Origin: Beroe ovata
Taxonomy: Eukaryota; Ctenophora; Nuda; Beroida; Beroidae
DNA: 50,704 nucleotides
NCBI GenBank assembly: GCA_946803715.1
Contig: CAMPET010000365.1
Span: forward strand, 1 to 50,704
Reading direction: 5' to 3'
Shown: piece by piece, positions 21,230-33,600 of the stretch
How the letters are laid out: each line of letters begins with the position of its first letter
Numbering within the stretch: the first letter of the stretch is position 1
Position numbers and translations under genes: made by a program
Notes under the pieces: model-generated
What the model was told of the DNA's origin: nothing
What the model saw: the letters and a program-made list of their open reading frames with translations, nothing else
Databases searched by the model: none

Positions 21230-22842
21230 TCAACTCACGTGACCCGCTTGCATACTGACAGCCCACTGGTACGTTTCCCGTAACTTCACCAACTCGTCAT
21301 ACTGCCCAACTAGAGCGGTGAAATCCTCCCCCAACGCGTAGTACGAGTCCAGGATGTGCTGCGAGTGGGACTTCTCCCGTTCCAGAGATCGGAGTTTGGT
21401 CGTCAACTCCGTGTGGATTTGCTTGAGAGCGTCCACTGAGGGCGGAACGAGGGCATGAGGATCGGGTTTGGGGGATCAGAAGAATGGGATGGAATGAAGT
21501 TGGGTGGAAATTTGTTGAGAAGAAAAATGATTTTTTAACCGAAAAACGATCAAATTTTCTGACATTCCTCTATGATGGTTGGACGAAAATAATCCTTTTT
21601 TCCATAGTTTATACAGAGAGGACCTAACTCACCGACTGTGCTATTAGGATATGTATCCGACACAACGTTAGCTTCCAGCTTGTTCACTAACAAGTTCAAC
21701 TTGCTCGCTTCAGCCGATAACAGAGTAACACGGGATAGGTGTTTGTCTTTCTGTTCATCTGTCGTACGTTCCTTTGCTATCTGAGGAACGGTGTGTGAGT
21801 GTTGCCGATAAGAAGATTCAAAATTTATCGTTTCGACAAGTCTTAAAAGAAAATCGGGGCTAGGCGGACCTAACCACTTTCCACTGGTATACAAATCGGA
21901 TTGGAAATGAAAATGATACCTGCTCATAGAGTCGAAGTGCGGTCCCCGCTTTTTTGACGTATTGAAACTGTTTACGTTCTGTTTCGTCCTTGGCCCTTTT
22001 CACCTATTAACCCAAAAACATCATTTACATTGACATGGAAAAAGTTGACAAGTAATTCGCAGAACCAAATGAAACTAACAATCGTTCGAGGATACGAATC
22101 GACAAACATTTTCACTCACTCTATCCTTCAGATATTTAACATTCTGAATGATATCGTCTGGTGGTCTACCATTGCAGAACTCTGATATTGTGTTCTCGTA
22201 CCGCTTTAATTCTTCCTCGATAACCGGTTTCATGATTTCCTGAACAAATGTTGGCCGAATTCAGAGCGGAAATCAACCCACACAAGTTGCAAGAAAATTC
22301 GATGATTTTGGAGAAAAAGAAACAGAACTTTCTATCAAACCCACCTTAACTTCGCAAGGCCGATGAAAATCCTTCAAATCCTCCCTGGATATATTCGCTA
22401 GCGGGACCTTCTGACCACAGTGATTGATTTCTACCATTGAGTCTAGTTTAGCTGCAGCCATGCTCTCACTGAGCAGTCTTTGGTTCCTGTCTGAGCCAGC
22501 AGAATACTCGTCGCAGATGTTCTGAGATTATTAAGGAGAAATTAGGGAGGATTTTCTAAGAAATACATTCAACCCATCCAATTAACTAATGTTTTACTTT
22601 ATTAAGTACGCCAAAAGTTCAATAGCGACTTAATAACAGAAAAAAGACCAGCAACTTCCAATTACCTGCAGAATCCTAGCTTTAAGATAGGCCTTCCGTT
22701 CCCTTCTTAAGACAGCCTGTGATGCTTCATACTGTGATTGAGATGTCTTACTAGCGTAATCATCGGTTAAATGAGTCGATATCTTCTTCAAGAGTGCCGT
22801 GAATTTTGGATACTGAGGAAATTCTTGATCTGCAATTGACAT
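21230..22842 (-). CDS. HAUS4: HAUS augmin-like complex subunit 4
   Basis: Six exons in phase: 22666-22842 (ATG at 22842), 22345-22521, 22120-22239, 21920-22003, 21633-21780 and 21230-21435. About 302 residues, against 363 in human. It matches HAUS4 at both ends: FPQYPKFTALLKKIS...LKARILQ (N-terminal conserved block) and LDSYYALGEDFTALVGQY (C-terminal YEVLGEEF block). The middle is charged and coiled-coil-like. Augmin binds spindle microtubules and recruits gamma-tubulin for branching nucleation. The stop TGA overlaps a GTGAGT donor, so a further short 3' exon is possible. The acceptor ctcctcatctccctag ends one base before the ATG, so the 5' end of the mRNA must be spliced on. Confidence 0.88.
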
Positions 22843-22843
22843 G

Positions 22844-23127
22844 CTAGGGAGATGAGGAGTTAAAATCGAAAATTTCAGATCGATATCTCTATTTCTACAA
22901 AACGCGATGTTTGAATGCGCGTGAGCGCGCACTTAAATATACATTGAGAAATGCGTAAGTCAGTCTACTTTTCATACGATTCGACCGAAAAGTTGTGATT
23001 GATAGCATTTTGTTGAGCCGCGCACGACGCAAAAATGACGAATTCTGCACATAAATTAACACATATCGCCGTTCAAAACACACCCAAATGAAACACCGCC
23101 ACTAAATAGTTAAAAAGAACGTATAAT
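22844..23127. other. Short RPL18A-HAUS4 intergenic region
   Basis: Only 285 bp separate the RPL18A stop from the HAUS4 start on the same strand. No extra gene. A small GC-rich patch (gcgcgtgagcgcgc) lies at about 22917-22931. Confidence 0.6.
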
Positions 23128-24743
23128 TTACTGCATGGTGCTAGGACGATCAGCAACGAACAACGATTTCTTGTTGTACTTCAGAACCCTGTGAGGTAGA
23201 GGGAATTTGATAGAGCTATTGTGCATCTGTTTCGTCAGCGGTCGTTTCGTATCGGCTGCCTTGATCGTCTCAATCTTCATGATCTGGATGGAGTGGGCTC
23301 GTGCCCGATGCCGAGCTGCCATGTCACGGTAACACTGGGTCACGGCACCGGTTCGGCTCACGTCTCGGTATTCACGGTACATGTTGTGTGTACCAGATCG
23401 GGAATCGTACCGGACCCAGATACCGAAATTCTTGATTTTGGTCGGGGAGGTGTTGCTTCTCTGGGAGAGGGGGAAGTGGGGGTTAGGAGAGTGGGGTAGG
23501 AGGTTTAATGGGGTTAAAAGGGGGGATTTATAGTGTGGTTAGGGTTAGGATAGGATGGAATGGGGTTAGGGGACCCAGATACCGAAATTCTTGATCTCAG
23601 GGGCGCGGGCTTGGAGAGGGCGGGGTGAGGGGAATTAGGCGGAGATGGGAAGGGAATAATTTGTCATATTTGGGGCTTATTTACCAGTGTGAGTCTAAGG
23701 ATTTCGCCGTTTACTTTCCTCACTTTCTTCAGCTGTCTTAGGAAGTACCAGAATCGAGACTTTGCAACAATCTGAAGGGAAAATGGTGATGATTCTTTCT
23801 TTCAGATTCCTTGGGAATCGAGTAGTGAAATATACATAAGTGATTGGATAGATTTTTCGTCTCTGAATCGACCATTTTAAAATTAAAAAGTTGCGCGCGC
23901 AAGCCGCCAGCGCTTGTTCAATTTCATCATCACACTCAAGCATTTCATAACTAAACGTCCATGTATTTGTGTATACAGCTGTATAGTGTATAAACGGATG
24001 GAAGAAGTGTAAACGGATGGAAGAAGTGTAAACGGATGGAAGTGTAAACGGATGGAAGAACACACATCTAGAGCCATGATGAAGTAGTGGTGGTGACTGA
24101 CAAATCAGATTCTGAACGTGAAAATTGAAAAGTCGTCCACGAAGTAACAGAATTTAAAACAGACTTCTATATTGGCGATAAAAGTGTTAAAAACGTTACC
24201 ATTAACGTTAACACACCAGATGCAGAGGTATTATAACATTAACACACGTATTAACGTAACCGTGGCAAAAGACATGCAGTACAGAGTTTTAGAGAGGTTA
24301 GTGTCACATTACAACACTATTATCATGGTAATATGCTCATTGCTCATTGGTGTGCGTGTTTGTTAGAACTCTTGTACCATTAGATAAATTAGTATACACG
24401 TTTTACTAAGAAGTGTATTCTAATATTACCATGGGTATGGACTCCAAAAGCTTATCAATACTAGAGATGTATGGGCAATGGGTATACCCCAAACATAACG
24501 GAGTACTGAAAACAAATTATAAATTCTGAAAAAAAAAGTCTGAAAAACGCGATACTGAGAAAAGTTCGTAAAACATAGCTTCGTAGATCAATGAAACATT
24601 CGAAACTGTTCGAAACTGTACCTAAAACCTACCTCATCAGGTGCAAAGATGGTCATCTTATAGACAGGTGTCTTCTCGTTGGTCTTGGACAGAGGTTTCC
24701 CCACAATCTCATACTCCTTCAGTTCAGCACACTTGAATTTCAT
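23128..24743 (-). CDS. RPL18A: 60S ribosomal protein eL20 (L18a)
   Basis: Three exons: 24633-24743 (37 codons, ATG at 24743), 23685-23771 (29 codons) and 23128-23460 (110 codons plus stop). The total of 176 residues is exactly the human length, with all junctions phase 0. Diagnostic stretches are [86 protein letters not shown] and [10 protein letters not shown]. It is a structural protein of the large ribosomal subunit. Acceptors (ttttatag, then ctag) lie 12 and 8 nt before the ATG. The second intron contains a 25-bp copy of part of the last exon. Confidence 0.98.
23571..23595 (-). repeat. 25-bp copy of RPL18A last-exon sequence inside the intron
   Basis: Identical to 23412-23436, which encodes IKNFGIWV in the last exon of RPL18A. 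Here it lies 111 bp upstream of that exon in the intron, preceded by an AG, and runs into a stop within two codons. Probably a small local duplication. Confidence 0.85.
23986..24061. repeat. Short tandem repeat, 15-19 bp unit
   Basis: Four copies of 'gtgtaaacggatggaagaa' (third copy shortened) in the first intron of RPL18A. Confidence 0.9.
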
Positions 24744-24755
24744 TGTGAAGCCTAG

Positions 24756-25404
24756 CTATAAAATAGGAGCAATTAAGTGAGGAATAATCATGTGGGAATA
24801 ATTATAATTACTGGTCGGGAATAGAATTGGTTTAGAATCAATTGAATTGAGCCTGATTTTGAGACTTGGATCAGAGTTCCGGGTGAGTTCGAGTAGAGTC
24901 TGGGTCATCCAGAGCTCTATTCAACCTAGTTTGAGTTTTAAACCCAAGTGCTGATATCAATTGAACAAGATCGGGAGTTCAGAAAAAACAGAAGATGTAT
25001 CCAGAAATTCAAATATTCTCTGAAAAATGAACAATAAATGGAAATCAGCAAAAACAAATATTTACAAAGTTAGTAATGGTTACAAAACGAAACCCAACCA
25101 CTTTTCATTTTTGATAACAGTTAACCCAAAAAAAGTTTCCACCCCAAATGATTATTTTATTTCCATTGAATCCATTTCAATCACCCAATTACTTATCCAT
25201 TATCATGATTGGTGTATCCCTTAACTGCAGATGAAAGTTATCTACAACATCTTTAGTAACCAGTTTCATTGGCAGAAAACCACTTCTCATAAGTTTCATC
25301 GCGAGGATCATCAACCAATCGAAATCGTCTATCTCCCCCCACGTGACTTGGCTCAGCCAATCACAGCTATTTCATCATATCACGTGACATCACGTGACTC
25401 TCAC
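24756..25404. other. Intergenic region NEDD8-RPL18A
   Basis: About 650 bp between two minus-strand genes, AT-rich; the left end presumably holds the RPL18A promoter or trans-splice region. 25340-25400 carries four CACGTGAC or TCACGTGA E-box-like palindromes close to the NEDD8 stop. No coding gene seen. Confidence 0.5.
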
Positions 25405-25903
25405 TCAATGTCCACCTCGGAGAGCGAGCACCAAATGTAGTACTGATCCTCCCTTCACTTTGTAATCGTTAGCAGATTTCTCATCGCTCATCTGTTTACC
25501 CGAAAAGATGAGACGTTGTTGTTCCGGTGGGATTCCTGGGGAAAGGATGAAAATTAGCGCCGGATATGGATGAATTCCTGCGCGTGAAAGAGGCTACTTC
25601 CTCAACCATCGAGTTGGAGTAAAAAAGGAATTGCAAGATATTATTAAATAAAATTGAAAAAAGAACATTTCGCGAGATGAACAAATATTCTGATGGGTAA
25701 ACTCCCTTTCATTCTTATGTTGTGAAATTAATTCCATCAAAAAAGTTGGTGATATCTATCGGAAATCAGTGGTTCAATTTTTCCAATCTCGATTTCTCAC
25801 CTTCTTTCTCCTCCAATCGTTCCTTTATCCTGATCACTTTATCCAGAGGTTCGATATCCACTTCAATCTCCTTCCCTGTGAGGGTCTTCACTTTGATCAA
25901 CAT
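25405..25903 (-). CDS. NEDD8: NEDD8 ubiquitin-like protein
   Basis: Two exons: 25801-25903 (ATG at 25903) and 25405-25535 (TGA), 77 residues in total. It begins [19 protein letters not shown] and continues [15 protein letters not shown] and [19 protein letters not shown]. It ends [11 protein letters not shown]. Ala at the LALRGG position distinguishes NEDD8 from ubiquitin (LRLRGG). The C-terminal extension after Gly76 is a single His, against five residues in human, and must be cleaved before conjugation to cullins. An acceptor (ctcaattttag) ends 13 nt before the ATG. The gene is 478 bp downstream of the LCLAT1 stop on the same strand. Confidence 0.97.
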
Positions 25904-25916
25904 GATAGGCGACTTC

Positions 25917-26380
25917 CTAAAATTGAGGGAGTGATTTAAGTATGCAATATTTTTCTTACTTTCAAATATGATTTTTGAGAAATGATGAGGGTTACGATTC
26001 TGATCGATGATCACTCTCCACGACGAATCAATCGACGACAAATAAACGATCGAAAGTTAAGCTCTAAGTTAATCAACATCAATATCAATTAAGCTGTATC
26101 AATTTACACAGAAAAATCCAATAATATACACCAATATACATGTGAAACTGAATTGATTAACACACAAATCATTAACCATAAACTTGTACTACTTTTGCAC
26201 TCATCTTACAAAATTTATCCATTTTCGCTCCTGGGAAGTACCCAAAACTTATATCACAGAGCCTGCTGTTTAGTAAAAGAACCTTTCAGTTCAAAAGTCG
26301 ATATAAGTGGTCTCAACCAGCCCAAATTTGTTCTTACATTGCTCAAAAACTGAGTTCTATGTTGCTAATCTCGATCTTCC
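25917..26380. other. Intergenic region LCLAT1-NEDD8
   Basis: AT-rich, probably LCLAT1 3' UTR plus the NEDD8 upstream region. No gene seen. Confidence 0.5.
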
Positions 26381-28469
26381 CTATTCTGCCTTGCTCTCGG
26401 TAAGACTAGGATCAAACCTCCCATCCAGATCTTCAATCAATCCCAGGGTGGAGAGAATCATCAGTATGATATTCGTCAGGAGCAGACATCTGAAGGGTAA
26501 CAGAGTGCCAATGGATATATATAAAGAGAGCCTGAAGGCCCACAAGAGGATTATCCCGGGAGGGATACTGCCTGGCTCTAGACAGCCGAAGCTGCCACGA
26601 GGGGGGACCAGGGGGGGCGAGACGGTAAGAAAAGTAAGATAAGTGCCAATGGATGTTGTTGATCAAATATTGAATGTTATAAAAACAGTTATAATAGTAA
26701 CAGTGTGGAGGATACATATTGTGTTAGAGGAACACAACAATATTTCAAAAAAGAATCATCAATCGATAATGGAAAGACCATCCTATGACCATCCTATGAA
26801 CTTACGCTCGTGACACAGGGGATACATAAAGGAGGTGCATGACAAGAGCAAGACCAATAGTCCAGATAAGAAATATGGGAATCTTGAAATTGTTGGCTGA
26901 TGGAGGGAAGTATGGCTCTGAACCTGGTTTTTGGGGGAATTTGCCTTCTTTATAGCTGAAATAGGAGTGAGATGAATAATCAACAAAGTGAGAAACACCC
27001 CCCGAAACAATAAATTGCAAAAGATTTTTGCATGGAGCCCCAACAGAATGTAAGGTCAAATTAGTTGTCGTTCTGTTAGAACTATTTCATGACTTGTTTT
27101 TTTAACTTACAAATCTGCTAGTAGTTTCTCCTTTTCATACCATAGCTCCCTAAGCCAGCTATCAATTCCTTCATCATCTTCTGGAACAGAAGACATCTCA
27201 ATACGCTTTACATGCACATGAATCTGAGGAATATATTTTAAATTCTACACAATTGATCAATTCAAAATGATCCCCAAAGTGAGTAAATGGAATGATTAAA
27301 AAACTGAAGTGCAGGAATCGCTCCCAAAATAACTTTGGCAGGATTGAATGTAACTTTTATTTCAATGTTTAAGTTAGACTATCAGTTATCACCTCCTCAG
27401 GGAAACGGCCTGTGACCAGATCCATTTCACCTCTGTGGGGGAGGGTCTTGGGATAGCCCATGGTCATGTCATAAATTGCAGGCACATTGCCTTTCCTCAT
27501 CTCCTTCACACAGTGAATGAAACCTGAAATGGATAGAAAGTTTTGTTATCCCCAGTGTCATTAACTAATGGAAAGGCAAGACATTATTTTCTGATTTTTA
27601 CCTAGAACGCATGTGAACAAATGCTATATTCAAGCACAAATGCATGTAACAAGATACCTGAATAATACCTGTTGTCCTTGGATGAAGTAGGTAATCTAGA
27701 TGTGGCCATCCCTGCTTCTCCCCAAAACTGTCTGACTTGACTTTAGTTTTTGCATCAAAGTCAGTGCCTTCAGGGAAAATCAAGAATTTGAAGGGCTCCT
27801 TCATTGATAGGAAGTATTTAATCTTCTTTGTTAAATAATGCTCATCAGATGCCCATTTCCTAGAAAGAAAGCTAAATCCACTGAATTGCATTGCCCAACC
27901 TGGAAGATAAAATAGAATGATTGGATAAGAATGAGGAGTTGAGATTGAGATAATCAACTTCTTAGCCCAGATATTATTCATGAATTTAAACTTACCAAAC
28001 CCGAGAATGTGTCTTAGGTCTCCCCTAAGAACAATCTTCAGCAAGGAAGACCATCTTGCCCTGCCAGTTACTGACCATAAAAACATCCAATCCAGACGAG
28101 TGCGATGATTTGCCATCATAATACACTTTTCATAACGTCTCATCTTGTCACCACTCATATATATTTGAGTGCCAAATAGCAGCTGAAAGGTAACTCAATC
28201 TTTTAAACCAAGTCAACATATTTGAGAAATAAGCAATCGTGATTCTAATGGAAAGCAACAAATATCTAGCTTATAAGCTGTGTTACCTCATATACTGATG
28301 GTGGATAGAGCAACCAAGTGCCCATCATGAATTGGACATAGTATCGATATGTTTGGGGAACAATAATCGCAAGGGGCAGGGATGGCAACATGATAAAGCA
28401 GCAGCCAATCCATGAAGACAGAAAAACTGCTAGGATAAAAAACAGTCCCTTTATCACATTCCAAGCCAT
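26381..28469 (-). CDS. LCLAT1: Lysocardiolipin/lysophosphatidylinositol acyltransferase 1-like, membrane-bound
   Basis: Seven exons in phase: 28287-28469, 27996-28182, 27669-27899, 27393-27523, 27111-27223, 26806-26955 and 26381-26489 (TAG). About 365 residues, close to human LCLAT1. PlsC/AGPAT motifs are present: block I NHRTRLDWMFLW (NHxxxxD), block II around GWAMQFSGFSFLSRKW, block III FLIFPEGTDFD, and block IV LLHPRTTG. An N-terminal hydrophobic segment (GLFFILAVFLSSWIGCCFIML) and two C-terminal ones (IPIFLIWTIGLALVMHLLY; CLLLTNIILMILSTLGLI) anchor it in the ER membrane. It transfers acyl groups to lysophospholipids. Two introns are followed by in-frame TAA when unspliced. The start ATG at 28469 follows CAG by one base. 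An ATG at 28502 in the same frame is the alternative start. Confidence 0.93.
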
Positions 28470-28759
28470 CCTGTGCACATTGTGAGTAATTTGTGGGATC
28501 AAGTAGGATCATTCATCATAAAATACATTCTGTGTACTTCCTTTCACTGAATTTTCGATGTCACTAGTTACATGTTAATAAAAAAAGGGATAACTTTTAT
28601 TTTATTTAAAACAAGTTACCTAAGAATTTTAAATTTCAGAGTGGGACTCTAACAAGTTCTTAAAATCTGAAATAATATCATTCGTTCGCGCCACTACAGC
28701 AGATTGTTGTCTCAAAAGAATCTAACCCTTCTGAATAGAAACAGCACACAAATAGCATC

Positions 28760-29350
28760 GGGCAAAGAATTTCGATACGACGCGCGCGCTTGCTTGGTTG
28801 TCTGGCGATGCAAATGCTAAACCGTTGATGAATGCCGCAAAGCGGATTGCGGATTATAGGAGCATAAGTCTGCGCGCGCCGCGCGCGCAAAGAGAAATTC
28901 TCAACAGGGCCGGGTCTATCATCGATTGACAATTGCTTGGCAATGCTAAAACTTCTGCGGCCGGGCCGGGCAAGTAAGCAAGTTGCGAAACGGCGATCGC
29001 GTATGCCGTACAACCCTATGAATTTAATTTTAAGCGCTGCTTGCGCGTTTGCGCCAATGCACCGCGATCGCGATCGAGATCCCAACTGTGGGCACCCTCC
29101 GCGCCGTTCACCAATCACCATTGCTTGTTTGGCTAGTCAGATGATGCCTGACCTGTTTCTTGCGTGCGGCGATAGCGCGCGGTTTGTCTGGCGATGCTAG
29201 ACCGCTGATGCAAGCCGCTGAGAATAAGTTTGCGCCGCGCGCGCAAAACGAAATTCTCGACAGGGTCTATCATCGATCGACAAGCGCGCGGTACGTCTTG
29301 CTATACAGACAAGCCGCGCAAAGTCACTATTGTGCGCGCGTTATATAAGT
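28760..29350. repeat. CpG-rich repeat island with two diverged direct copies
   Basis: 28798-28932 and 29185-29284 share, in order, TTGTCTGGCGATGC, an AACCG-TGATG segment, (A)AGTTTGCGC-GCGCGCAAA, AAATTCTC-ACAGGG, and TCTATCATCGAT-GACAA. The same tail occurs around 8890-9022. Between them is a GCGATCGCG-rich stretch. The apparent open frames on either strand here are a by-product of GC richness. Likely remnants of one transposable-element family. Confidence 0.8.
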
Positions 29351-30621
29351 GCATGCAGTAGTATATTGTACTATAGTACGTACGTGTTAATACGGAAATT
29401 AGCGCGGAAGGATTAAAAGAAATCTCAATGCGCCTTCCATCAAGTTCGTTCTATTAGGTGTCAGTTTTGGTAATTCCAACTGCTCTCTTACAAAATTTGG
29501 ATCAATATGACGGATTACTAGGAGGAATATCCATCAAAGGAGAAATAACTCGAGTGTTTGTTGACTTTTGAACACCTATTGAAATGCAGGGTAGGTGAGG
29601 AAAGAAATGCAGTCAGTGAAACCAAATATCTTATCAAATACATCTTTGATAAATCAAAGTATCATCACATTGAATTTTAAGGAAAAAATATCATTCATAT
29701 ATTATTTCTGTATCAATACATGTCACATTTACAATTGTCCGAAACACTCACACACGCGATAAAATTGTGGCGTCAAATCGAAAAAGCGAAAAGCGTTCGA
29801 CACTTTTTTCGGAAAGGAAATCAAACCATTGAAAAACTAAATGATCATCAGCCCCAATCGAAATAAAAAGTTTAAAAAACATACTGTCAAATTATGCAGT
29901 CAAGAGTTTTAACGATGGAGTTTTGACATTGATACAAAATTAGCCTCACATTATTTATCGGTACGACAAAAATTTCCTCTTTCAAATTGAAAACCACTAC
30001 TTATTGAGCCTCAAAATGTCAAAAACTGTGGGTTTTGCACCAACACCACACTGTATGCAACCGAGCTACGCTCCTAGACTGCAAAACTTTTCTTCAGACG
30101 TGAAAATAGCAAAAACATGTCGAGTGACCCCAATTAACCAATCGAATCATTGGGATCTTTCCCTTCGAAAAAAATATAATGAATGCAAAACAAAATAACC
30201 ATAAACTTATAGCTTTCACTGCAGTCATTCTGGAAATAAGATTCCGTCCAAATCTCTGGTCATAACTCTCACTTTTGTCTCTGGTATTTCATCATGCAGC
30301 TTTTACGATAATACGAATTCGTATTTTAAGGGACCGTTCATTACGTTTTTATCTGAATGAATCAAAAATCACAAATAGTGTCACACGTTTTTGTGATGTA
30401 ACAAACGTAACGAGCAGTCCCTGCAACTTATTTTAGAAATGGTGCTCTCTGATAAACAATAAGTTCACTGCTTCGCTTTCATCTCACATAAAAAAAAGTA
30501 TTTGTGTACTTGTAAGTTGTATTTGTCGTTATGAAAAGTAAAACATTGTGTGAGAGAAAAGTGGAGTTTGTTATATAGGTAGGAAGGGGGTTGGAGAGGG
30601 GGAGGGAGAGAGGATTGGGGC
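29351..30621. other. Intergenic DNA downstream of the Glu/Pro/Val-rich gene
   Basis: About 1.3 kb, AT-rich, without coding character on either strand. It contains the 3' UTR of the gene at 30622-39998 and perhaps the LCLAT1 upstream region. Confidence 0.5.
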
Positions 30622-33600
30622 TCAGAGCACTAGGTTATCTGTCTTCGCACTGTTCACCTCGCTCTGAAATAAGCGGACTGTTAGTTAATGAGCTAAGTAA
30701 TTAGTTAATTGATTGTAACAGGGTGAGTGGAGCTACAATTCTGAATTTTCTAGCACTACTGATTAATTCTCATCATTGCTGAATATCTACCAGCAACTCC
30801 CTTACGAATTTCCTTAATCCTTACAATCTCCTTGCAAATTTCCAGATTTTTTCTGAAATATTTCACCCATTTTCCAGCAGAAAGCCACCTCAGCATAGCT
30901 CTTATCGCCAGTCTTATCATATAACTTTTCTACCCTTATCTCAAACAGATAAAAAGGTAATATCTATCCAACACTGAACACATTATTCCACCAAAATTAC
31001 TGTTTCTTACTAGAATTTTACACAGCTAAAGTATACCTACGTGATATAAGTGTGTACGGAAATGTAAGGAAAAATGTATGAATTTTATCGGCATATATAT
31101 ATTACGAGCCCAGATAAGAGACGAAATCCGATACCGAAATTAACGTGTGGGGTCGGATTTTCGTCGAGTGTATGAAAAATCACGAATGAAGCCATACCTA
31201 TGTCCGAGTTTTAACGGGAAATATATGCGCTCTCAAATTCCTATACAACGACTTTGGTTAAAGTATAACAGTGGAATTTCAATGATAAAGAATGACAAAT
31301 GAATATCACAATAAATGAACCAGATGTTTGGTCATATTCGATCACGTGATTTTGAAGTTCATTCCTGCGTCCCGATTGGTTTACAATGAGAACCACTATG
31401 TTCAATAAACACACTTTTCTTGACTTATTTTGAGCAATGATTGGATTCATTCCAAATATTATTTCTTGTAACTATAATTCATTCTGCATAATTCGTATGT
31501 GATTATAAGGAACTCATTGACCCTGATGCGTTCCATTCATTATTATCACATAAGATGTGAGGAATTTGATGTGTAAACAAGTATACACTCGGAATTTCTT
31601 CAGCGTTGAAAAGTAGCGATATTAGTTCTTACATTGCTTTGAAAAAACAGCCCTAATTTCATTGCAATTACGAGAAAATAATTATATCAATTTCAGTCCT
31701 AATGTAAATGAAAGAAAAAATGAATTACGCCCATTTCACTTCTTATGTCGATGAAAGATTGAAAGATAGCCTAACACTACAATCTAACCAGCATGCTTTC
31801 AGTGTGCGTGTGTGAGTTACTTGTGAGTTGTAAGTAGAAGTAACTTGAAATTGTAACAGGGACATCTTTCATTTGAAAAAGGGGGGGGGGCTTCAAACTG
31901 ACAATGGCCGTGAGGGGTTGTGAGAAAATTATGAAATTTTTAAAGAAAACTACATCACACGTTGGAAGGTAGGTATTCTATGTTCATATTTGAAAGGAAT
32001 GATTGGAGAAAATTATGTAATTAGCTCCTGTAACTTGCTAAATGTAAATTATCCCGTATTTTAGGCTTTAGCATACCCAAGAGGTTATATTATGGCAAAT
32101 TTATGCACGAATATTTGATTTCATTGAACAACTGTTAAAATACATATATGTACGTGATATATAACCCGATAGCACATCAAATTTGACAATTTCTTGAAAT
32201 TATACGGGGCAATTCCCGAAGGATAATGATACAAATTAATTTTCAATTTCTAGAAATTATCCTTCCAAATTTCTGAACACAACGAAAGAATTACCCCCCC
32301 CCAATAACGCGGAAATCTATGAATCTGTTACCTCGGCTAAGTTCAAGTTGTTGATCACCTTGGTTTGTTCTGATGATGTTTCTGACGCTGAAATAGATCG
32401 GAGAATCAGTACAGGATAACTATTAGGAGAACAGGATTAAAGGTAAGAGAGAGAATCAGGATTAGACAAGCGATAGAAAGATGATTGAAAAAGTATCTCA
32501 ATTAATTGCTTCATGCTTAGGAAATGATGACGTAGGTAGCAGAAATAAATCTAACATCTTATGTGTGTGTGTAAAGTGTATGAGTGTCTGCGTACATACG
32601 TCTGTACTTTGTGTGTATGTATCGCGTGTCAGAATAGTCACAAACTCGAAGCCAGATACTTAGCTACCTAAAATCTAATCAAAGGCTAGTATTCAACAGC
32701 CATTATAGGTAAGTACAAAATGCAAGATGTATTCGATGTATTAGCCATTTCACTGAATCAATAATTCTATTGAAAAGTAGGAGCCCTTATAAGTTAACAT
32801 ATTATCTACTTATTCTATTGATTCTTTCGNTCTGCATACATACGTCTGTACTCTGTGTGTATGTATCGCATGTCAGAATATTCACAAACTTGAAGCCAGA
32901 TACTTAGCTACCTAAAATCTAATCAAAGGCTGGTATTCAACAGCCATTATAAGTACAAAATGCAAGATGTATTCGATGTATTAGCCATACCACTGAATCA
33001 ATAGTTCTACTGAAAAATAGGAGCCCTTATAACTTAACATATTATCTACTTATTCTATTGATTCTTTCGCAAATATTTGCTTCATGAATCTATGCAATGT
33101 AAGAAACACAGTAACCTACATGTAAGTCTTCAAATGACATATAAACGGATGTCAAATCCCATGAGTATAATGTGAGCTAATTGAGTTATAGATCCAGACT
33201 TGGACTGAGCCCAAAACAGGATTAGAGAGTCTGAACTGGGATTGTATTAGAGAAGTAGAGTTGACATGAGTGACTGCTAAGGAGTGAGTGACAGTTTGAG
33301 TCATTTTGAGATTTTTTTGGTTCCGCGTCAGCAATGAAGGGAACAATAAGGGTTATTAACATGAGAGGATTAAATGGAAATCCACTTGTTAATACCATTC
33401 ATCGAGCCATAAAATAGCACGGAAAAATTGCAAAGCGTTTCAGCAATGGATCAATCCTTCAGGGTTGAATCATCATGCATCTCAGAAATTCTGATTACCG
33501 TGCAACTTTTTTCGGTGGGTATTTTGCATAGAAACTCATATCCTCATGCATTTGCCAATAATTCAGATTTATCTTCTCCGCAATTTCCATGCATTTACCC

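Noticed and set aside
23500-23580. Telomere-like repeat (ggttaggg words) in RPL18A intron
   Set aside because: Only a few imperfect units within G-rich sequence; no array.
28678-29348. Arg/Ala-rich open frames of 60-147 codons
   Set aside because: They fall in the CpG-rich repeat island, overlap on both strands, and lack stop codons only because of base composition.
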